The notes under the pieces were generated by a model. That model was not told where the DNA came from. It did no database searches and saw nothing but the letters and a program-made list of their open reading frames with translations. The position numbers were made by a program, and so were the translations under genes. 64,000 bases of DNA from RBG-13-68-16 sp041494245 (GTDB taxonomy: Bacteria > Acidobacteriota > Thermoanaerobaculia > Thermoanaerobaculales > Thermoanaerobaculaceae), in assembly GCA_041494245.1 (NCBI GenBank), contig JBGQAK010000018.1, positions 1-64,000 on the forward strand, given 5' to 3'. Within the stretch, counting starts at the first letter, position 1; each line of letters begins with the position of its first letter. Below, piece after piece: positions 59,283-64,000 of the stretch.

Positions 59283-60082
59283 GCGGGCGGATCGAGCACG
59301 CGTTCCTGCGGGCCCGCAAGGCGAGGCGCGCGGCGTTCATCCCGTACATCACCGCCGGCGACCCCACCCCTTCGCGCACGGTGGTGCTGGCGAGGGCGCT
59401 CGAGCGTGCGGGCGCCGACATCCTGGAGCTTGGGGTCCCGTTCACCGATCCTATCGCCGACGGGCCCACCAACCAGCGCGCCGCGGAGCGCGCGCTCGCC
59501 CAGGGCACGACCCTTTCGACCGTCCTCGACGTCGTGCGCGAGCTGCGCTACTCCTGCACGATTCCGGTGGTGCTGTTCTCCTACTTCAACCCGGTGCACG
59601 CGTACGGCCTGGCGCGCTTTGCGGTGGACGCGGCCGCGGCTGGGGTGGACGGGGTCCTCTTCACGGACGTGCCGGTGGACGAGGCGCGCGCCGCGCACGA
59701 GGCGTTGAACCGGGTCGGCATCGAGCTCGTGCTGCTGGTGGCGCCGACCTCCACGCGCGACCGCGTCAAGGCGGTGAAGAAGCTGGCCGGGACCTTTGTG
59801 TACTTCGTGGCTCGTGCGGGGGTCACCGGCGCGCGCGCCACCCTCGAGGAAGGGCTCGAAGACCAGGTGCGCATGGTCCGCAAGCTCACCAAGAGCCGCG
59901 TGGCGGTCGGCTTTGGCGTTTCGACGCCCGAGCAGGTCGGGCGCATCGCCCAGTTCGCGGACGGCGTGGTCGTCGGCTCGGCGCTCGTCGAGCGCATCGG
60001 CGAGCTGGGTGACAAGCCCGAGCTCCCCGGCGAGATCGAGTCCCTCGCCCGCTCCCTGGCGCTGGCCACCAAGAGGAAATAG
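59279..60082 (+). CDS. trpA: Tryptophan synthase alpha subunit
   Basis: 267 residues. Catalytic Glu and Asp lie in ILELGVPFTDPIADGPTNQ, and FTDVPVDEA and GFGVSTPEQV follow the barrel. It cleaves indole-glycerol phosphate and channels indole to TrpB. ATG overlaps the trpB stop (ATGA). Last gene of the operon. Confidence 0.95.
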   Translation: MSGRIEHAFLRARKARRAAFIPYITAGDPTPSRTVVLARALERAGADILELGVPFTDPIADGPTNQRAAERALAQGTTLSTVLDVVRELRYSCTIPVVLFSYFNPVHAYGLARFAVDAAAAGVDGVLFTDVPVDEARAAHEALNRVGIELVLLVAPTSTRDRVKAVKKLAGTFVYFVARAGVTGARATLEEGLEDQVRMVRKLTKSRVAVGFGVSTPEQVGRIAQFADGVVVGSALVERIGELGDKPELPGEIESLARSLALATKRK

Positions 60083-60216
60083 GGCGCGGGCCCCGAGGCC
60101 GGAAAGACAGCGACAGGGCCGGCTCATGCCACGGCCGCCGGGGGCCGCGGTGCGGCTGACCCTCGACACCGGCCCTCGAACTTGCGGGAGAGAGCGGCAG
60201 ATGGGAGACTCGGACC

Positions 60217-61116
60217 ATGACGAGGCGTGTCATCGGCATGGTGCTGATTCTCGGACAGCTCACACTTGCGCTTTCCGGCTGCCTCTCCGTCCAGGCCACC
60301 ACGACGCGGCCGTCCCAGGGCCCCGGTGGAGGTGTCGCGGCGCAGGTGTTCGCGGACGACGGCGCCCGGCGCGCCGGCAAGCTGGGTCCGGTCGGGATCA
60401 TGGGGGAGCTGGACCGCGAGGAGCGCGACGCGTGGGTGCCGATCTTCCGCTCCCTCAACCCGGCGTGGACGGTGGCCGGTCTCCCGCCTGGGAGCTACCG
60501 GGTGCGCTTCCCGGCCCGGCTGGACGGCGCAGGGAACGTCGTGCGCCTGAGTGAGAACACCACCGAGTTCAGGGTCCAGGAGGGCAAGATCACCGACGTG
60601 AGCGCGGTGCTGGATCACGTGGACACCGCGCTCGTGGTGGCCGGAGTGGTGGCGGCGGTGCTGATCGCCAAGTACCTCCACGACCATGGCCTCCCCGAGC
60701 CGCCCCCACCGCCGCCCGGGCTGCTGGACCTCGTGTTCTACGTCTCCATCGACATCGTGAGCGGGCCCGGCTGGACCGGCGTCGCCGACCGGCTTCCGCC
60801 AGCGGTGACCTCGCACTTCCCGGCGAGCGACGCCCTGGTGGCGGCACGCCGTCCCCGCGTGATTTTCGCGTTCTCGGAGCCCCTCCTCCCGCAGGCCTTG
60901 AGCCCAGAGGGGGTGAGCGTGCTGGGCGAGGCGAGCGGCCTCGTGCCGGGGCAGGTAAGCTACGACACCCAGAACTGGTGGGTGGTGTGGCAGCCCACGG
61001 CCGACCTCGCGCCCGGCGACACCCTCCACGTCACGCTGGCCAACGACGCCGTCAAGGACCTGGCGGGCAACGAACCGAAGGCGCCGACGACGTTCTCGTT
61101 CAAGACGGCAAAGTGA
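60217..61116 (+). CDS. Lipoprotein with C-terminal Big_5-type Ig-like domain
   Basis: 299 residues. Lipobox LSGC at about residue 22. A small beta domain (GLPPGSYRVRFPARLDG) is followed by a transmembrane-like helix (ALVVAGVVAAVLIAKYL) and a Pro-rich stretch. The C-terminal domain is Big_5/SbsA-like (RPRVIFAFSEPLLPQAL ... TLHVTLANDAVKDLAGN). Surface or periplasmic role likely, function unknown. GGGAG precedes the ATG; the next gene is coupled to its stop. Confidence 0.75.
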   Translation: MTRRVIGMVLILGQLTLALSGCLSVQATTTRPSQGPGGGVAAQVFADDGARRAGKLGPVGIMGELDREERDAWVPIFRSLNPAWTVAGLPPGSYRVRFPARLDGAGNVVRLSENTTEFRVQEGKITDVSAVLDHVDTALVVAGVVAAVLIAKYLHDHGLPEPPPPPPGLLDLVFYVSIDIVSGPGWTGVADRLPPAVTSHFPASDALVAARRPRVIFAFSEPLLPQALSPEGVSVLGEASGLVPGQVSYDTQNWWVVWQPTADLAPGDTLHVTLANDAVKDLAGNEPKAPTTFSFKTAK

Positions 61117-61118
61117 CG

Positions 61119-61922
61119 ATGATCGTCACGCCCGACGGTGTGCACCTGCACCTCGTGGAGGAGGGGCAAGGAACGCCGGTGGTGCTGCTGCACGGGCACA
61201 CCCTGGACCTGCGGGTGTGGGACGAAGTCGTTCCCTCGCTTGTCGGGGCGGGTTTCCGGGCGATCCGCTACGACCAGCGCGGGCACGGGCGGTCGAGCTC
61301 CCCGCCCGCTGGGTACCGGTACGGCGACCATGCGGCCGATCTTGCCGAGGTCATCACCCGCCTGAATGCCGCACCGGCCAACGTCGTCGGGCTCTCGAGG
61401 GGGGCGGGGATCGCCCTCGAGCTTGCCGCCCGCCAGCCGGAGCTCGTGCGCAGCCTCTCGCTGATCGCTCCCCTGGTGCCGGACTTCACCCTCTCGGGGG
61501 AGATGTTCGAGTCGTTCAGGGCGCTCGCCCGAGCGATCCGCGCCGATGGCGTGCAGCCGGCGCTGCGGGCGCACTGGCTCGGGCACCCGCTGATCGCCTC
61601 CGCCGCGGCGATCCCCGGCGTGCGGGAGCGCCTCGAGGCGATGTTCAACACGTTTCCGGCCGGCGAGTACCTGGCGTCCGGCCGCGACGCGCCTGACCGG
61701 AGCTGGAAGCTCACCGACCGGCTCGGGGAGATCGCAATGCCGACGCTGGTGATGACCGGTGAGCACGAGATCCCGGACTTCGTGGCGATGGCGGCGCTGC
61801 TGGCCGAGAAGATGCCCGGCAGCGCGCTCGAGATCGTCACCGGCTCCGGCCACCTTGTGCCGCTCGAGCGCCCCGGTGCGCTCGCCGCGGCGCTCGCGGG
61901 GTTCCTCGCGCAGCCGGCGTGA
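61119..61922 (+). CDS. Alpha/beta hydrolase
   Basis: 267 residues. LLHGHTLDLRVWDE supplies the oxyanion hole, GLSRGAG the nucleophile Ser (the third elbow residue is Arg), GEHEIPDF the acid region and GSGHLVPLERP the His. The substrate is unknown. ATG at 61119 lies 2 nt after the lipoprotein stop; GTG at 61113 overlapping that stop is the alternative. Confidence 0.83.
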   Translation: MIVTPDGVHLHLVEEGQGTPVVLLHGHTLDLRVWDEVVPSLVGAGFRAIRYDQRGHGRSSSPPAGYRYGDHAADLAEVITRLNAAPANVVGLSRGAGIALELAARQPELVRSLSLIAPLVPDFTLSGEMFESFRALARAIRADGVQPALRAHWLGHPLIASAAAIPGVRERLEAMFNTFPAGEYLASGRDAPDRSWKLTDRLGEIAMPTLVMTGEHEIPDFVAMAALLAEKMPGSALEIVTGSGHLVPLERPGALAAALAGFLAQPA

Positions 61923-62314
61923 CGCTCGGGTCCGAGCACCCGCACGCCGCTCGCGCGGCGCCCCAGGGTGGGTCATTCTGAGCAAAGAGAATGAGCCTCA
62001 GGGCATTATCGTGAGTGTGAGATGTTCAACAACCCGAATGAGTTGTCCGGAGACATGAACATCTGAAGACCAGTGGGTCTCAGTACCTGCGTCAATCCGG
62101 GCATGCACCTTGCACCAGCCCCAACCAGGAGAGTTTCGGCGATCGAGAAGGTCCCAACAAACCGGGCGCTAGACGCCACCGTTCGCATCGCCGGTATCGA
62201 GGGGGGCCGGAGAGAAAGGAGGCCCCGGAGGAACGCCATCCATACGCTCGGGGCGGAGCCGCTTTGGGCACCGCCAGCACGTCGAAGTCATCAAACACAC
62301 AAGGAGGAAGAGCG
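61923..62314. other. 392-bp leader region of the TonB receptor gene
   Basis: No gene is seen. It contains the sigma-54-like site at 62099 and a GGGGCC...GGCCCC stem near 62202-62230. The long distance from the promoter to the start codon (about 200 nt) implies a substantial 5' UTR. Confidence 0.45.
62099..62114 (+). promoter_or_regulatory. Sigma-54-like -24/-12 promoter
   Basis: GGGCATGCACCTTGCA matches TGGCACG-N4-TTGCW except at two positions. The invariant GG and GC are separated by 10 bp as required. It faces the TonB receptor gene. Upstream activator sites were not identified. Confidence 0.4.
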
Positions 62315-64000
62315 ATGAGCAAGCGAAACGTAGCAAGAGTCCTGACAGGGGTCCTTGTCGGGCTATGCGCGGGCGTCGCGTTCGCGGGGACGACCGGCAG
62401 ACTGACAGGAACGGCGCTCGACGACAAGGGCGCCACGTTGCCGGGCGTGACCGTGACGGTCACGTCGCCGGCGCTGATCGGCGGCGCCAAGACGGCGGTG
62501 ACGGAACAGGACGGGACGTTCTCGTTCCCGTCGCTTCCGCCAGGGATCTACACGGTGAAGTTCGAGCTTCCGAGCTTCCTGACCCAGGAGCGGACCGAGG
62601 TCCAGGTTCGCCTCGATCGCACGACGGAAATCACCGCGACGATGCCGGTGGCCAAGTTTGGCGAAGAGGTCACCGTCACGGCGGAGACCCCGGTGATTGA
62701 CCCCACCCAGACTTCGACCTCGCAGACCTTCACCTCGGATCTGCTCACGGGTGCCGCAGTCGGGTCTGGCCGGCGAGGGTATCAGGCCGTCCTCAGCATG
62801 GCGCCCGGGGTGGTTGGGACGGGGAATCCCCGCGTGTTCGGCTCGACCGTGGCCGAGAACGCGTACTACATCGACGGCCTCGACACCACCGACCCCGTGA
62901 CCGCGACGTTCGGCACCAACTTCAACTTCGATGCCATCCAGGAGATCTCCCTGCAGACCGGCGGGTTCGAGGCGGAGTTCGGCCGCGCCACCGGTGCCAT
63001 CGTCAACCTGGTCACCAAGTCGGGCGGCAACAGGTTCTCGGGCACGCTCGACGTGCGGTACCGGACCACGAGCTTCTACCAGAACGGCGACCACTTCAAC
63101 CGCGACACCAACCCCGTCAAGTATCTCGACCCGTCGGTCACGCTGGGCGGCCCGATCCTGCGCGATGCCCTGTGGTTCTTCGTGTCGGGCGAGGACCTCG
63201 ATTCGCAGACCACCCCGAGCGGCGCGCCCGTGACGCGCAAGTTCAAGGGCCAAAACTACATCGGCAAGGTGACGTGGGCGGCGAGCAGCAACTGGCGGCT
63301 GGCGGGTAAGTACTCGGCCGACCCGGCCGAGATCGACAACGTGGATGCCGCCTATTACGTCACCCCTGAGGCGAACGGCCATCAGAGCCAGCCGGGCAAG
63401 GCGTACCAGTTCGAGGCGAGCGGCACACTCTCGCCGCAGTTGCTGTGGAGCACACAGATCGGCTTCAACCGCAGCAACCTCGACGCCTTCCCGCAGAGCG
63501 GCAGCGAGATGCCTCCCGGCCACTACGACGACTACACCGGCATCTACTCGGTCAACGCCACCAACGCGCAGTACTCCAAGCGCAACCGCGATGAGTACAA
63601 GACCAACCTGACCTACTTCCTCGGCGACCTCGCCGGATCGCACGAGTTCAAGGGAGGCGTCGAGTACAACAAGCTCTCCTTCTGGTCGCGCAACTACACC
63701 ACCGGTGGCGGCATGTACTACGAGGACAGGAACGGCGTGCCCCGCTGGATCTGGGCCACCAAGGATGCGGGCCCGGTTGACTACACCGGCAACCTGACTA
63801 CCGGCTATGCGCAGGACGCGTGGCGTCCAGTGTCGAACCTGACCGTCAAGTACGGCCTCCGCTACGACACGGTGAGCTACAAGAACGACGTCGGCACCAA
63901 GGTCGCCGACATGAACAAGCTGCAACCCCGCATCGGGGTCGCCTGGGACGTCAACAAGGACGCCAAGACCCTCGTCAAGGGCTCATGGGGTCGCTTCATG
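62315..64000 (+). CDS. TonB-dependent receptor, Oar-like, N-terminal part (runs off the window)
   Basis: 562 residues are visible. Signal peptide (LTGVLVGLCAGVAFA), then a carboxypeptidase-regulatory-like domain (GTALDDKGATLPGVTVTVTS, SFPSLPPGIYTVKFELP). The plug domain has YYIDGLDTTDPVT, GGFEAEFGRATGAIVNLVTK and SGGNRFSG, followed by barrel strands. This domain order is typical of large receptor families in Acidobacteria and Myxococcota. It probably takes up large substrates with TonB energy or serves in adhesion; ligand unknown. AAGGAGG precedes the ATG at 62315. Confidence 0.9.
   Translation, partial: MSKRNVARVLTGVLVGLCAGVAFAGTTGRLTGTALDDKGATLPGVTVTVTSPALIGGAKTAVTEQDGTFSFPSLPPGIYTVKFELPSFLTQERTEVQVRLDRTTEITATMPVAKFGEEVTVTAETPVIDPTQTSTSQTFTSDLLTGAAVGSGRRGYQAVLSMAPGVVGTGNPRVFGSTVAENAYYIDGLDTTDPVTATFGTNFNFDAIQEISLQTGGFEAEFGRATGAIVNLVTKSGGNRFSGTLDVRYRTTSFYQNGDHFNRDTNPVKYLDPSVTLGGPILRDALWFFVSGEDLDSQTTPSGAPVTRKFKGQNYIGKVTWAASSNWRLAGKYSADPAEIDNVDAAYYVTPEANGHQSQPGKAYQFEASGTLSPQLLWSTQIGFNRSNLDAFPQSGSEMPPGHYDDYTGIYSVNATNAQYSKRNRDEYKTNLTYFLGDLAGSHEFKGGVEYNKLSFWSRNYTTGGGMYYEDRNGVPRWIWATKDAGPVDYTGNLTTGYAQDAWRPVSNLTVKYGLRYDTVSYKNDVGTKVADMNKLQPRIGVAWDVNKDAKTLVKGSWGRFM

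Overview
The window is a GC-rich bacterial chromosome segment. It most resembles Acidobacteriota: there is an Oar-type TonB-dependent receptor with an N-terminal carboxypeptidase-regulatory-like domain, a quinol-oxidising alternative complex III (ACIII) cluster, a haem-porin fusion, He_PIG-type Ig-like remnants, and dense GTGA/ATGA gene overlaps. This assignment is an inference from gene content. No rRNA or other phylogenetic marker was compared.

Layout. 1-9.4 kb is loosely packed and partly degraded. It holds the start of a lipoprotein gene, a methyltransferase plus secreted-protein operon, BrkB and AI-2E family membrane proteins, gene remnants, a histidine kinase/NarL-type regulator pair and a short element with inverted-repeat ends. 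Two copies of a 107-bp promoter/5'-UTR cassette lie in front of genes here. 9.4-23.9 kb carries a PAP2 phosphatase, a GntR/DUF1648 operon with a clear operator, a flavin oxidase, glgX, a three-gene operon (TPP enzyme, GMC dehydrogenase, small subunit), and a compact tdk-DUF84-nth-DUF502 operon. A tRNA-Cys sits 27 nt upstream of a Cys-rich secreted protein gene. 24.1-33.1 kb holds an EmrB-EmrA-TolC efflux operon, a cytidylate-kinase-like gene, tRNA-Gly, a K+ channel, and small housekeeping genes ending with thioredoxin. 33.2-40.1 kb is a plus-strand run rsmA-rnj-uppP-ftsK-small membrane protein-two-subunit TPP decarboxylase.

40.2-49.1 kb is a respiratory cluster: haem-porin, cupredoxin, then actABCDEF. 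ActC appears to use a CTG start codon. No terminal oxidase or actG is adjacent. After the convergent pyrophosphatase gene comes a biosynthetic supraoperon: aroD-aroE fusion, orf, hisD, orf, trpEGDCFBA (50.1-60.1 kb). Its leader contains an apparently leaderless 18-residue peptide with a Trp-Pro-Trp run. A cascade of mutually exclusive hairpins follows, and the last one buries the aroDE Shine-Dalgarno sequence. I read this as an undescribed tryptophan attenuator acting on translation, and it is the most interesting signal here. The window ends with a lipoprotein, an alpha/beta hydrolase and the 5' part of a TonB-dependent receptor gene behind a sigma-54-like promoter.

Most start codons were chosen from Shine-Dalgarno position, overlap with the upstream stop and where family homology begins. 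Where two starts are plausible, both are given.
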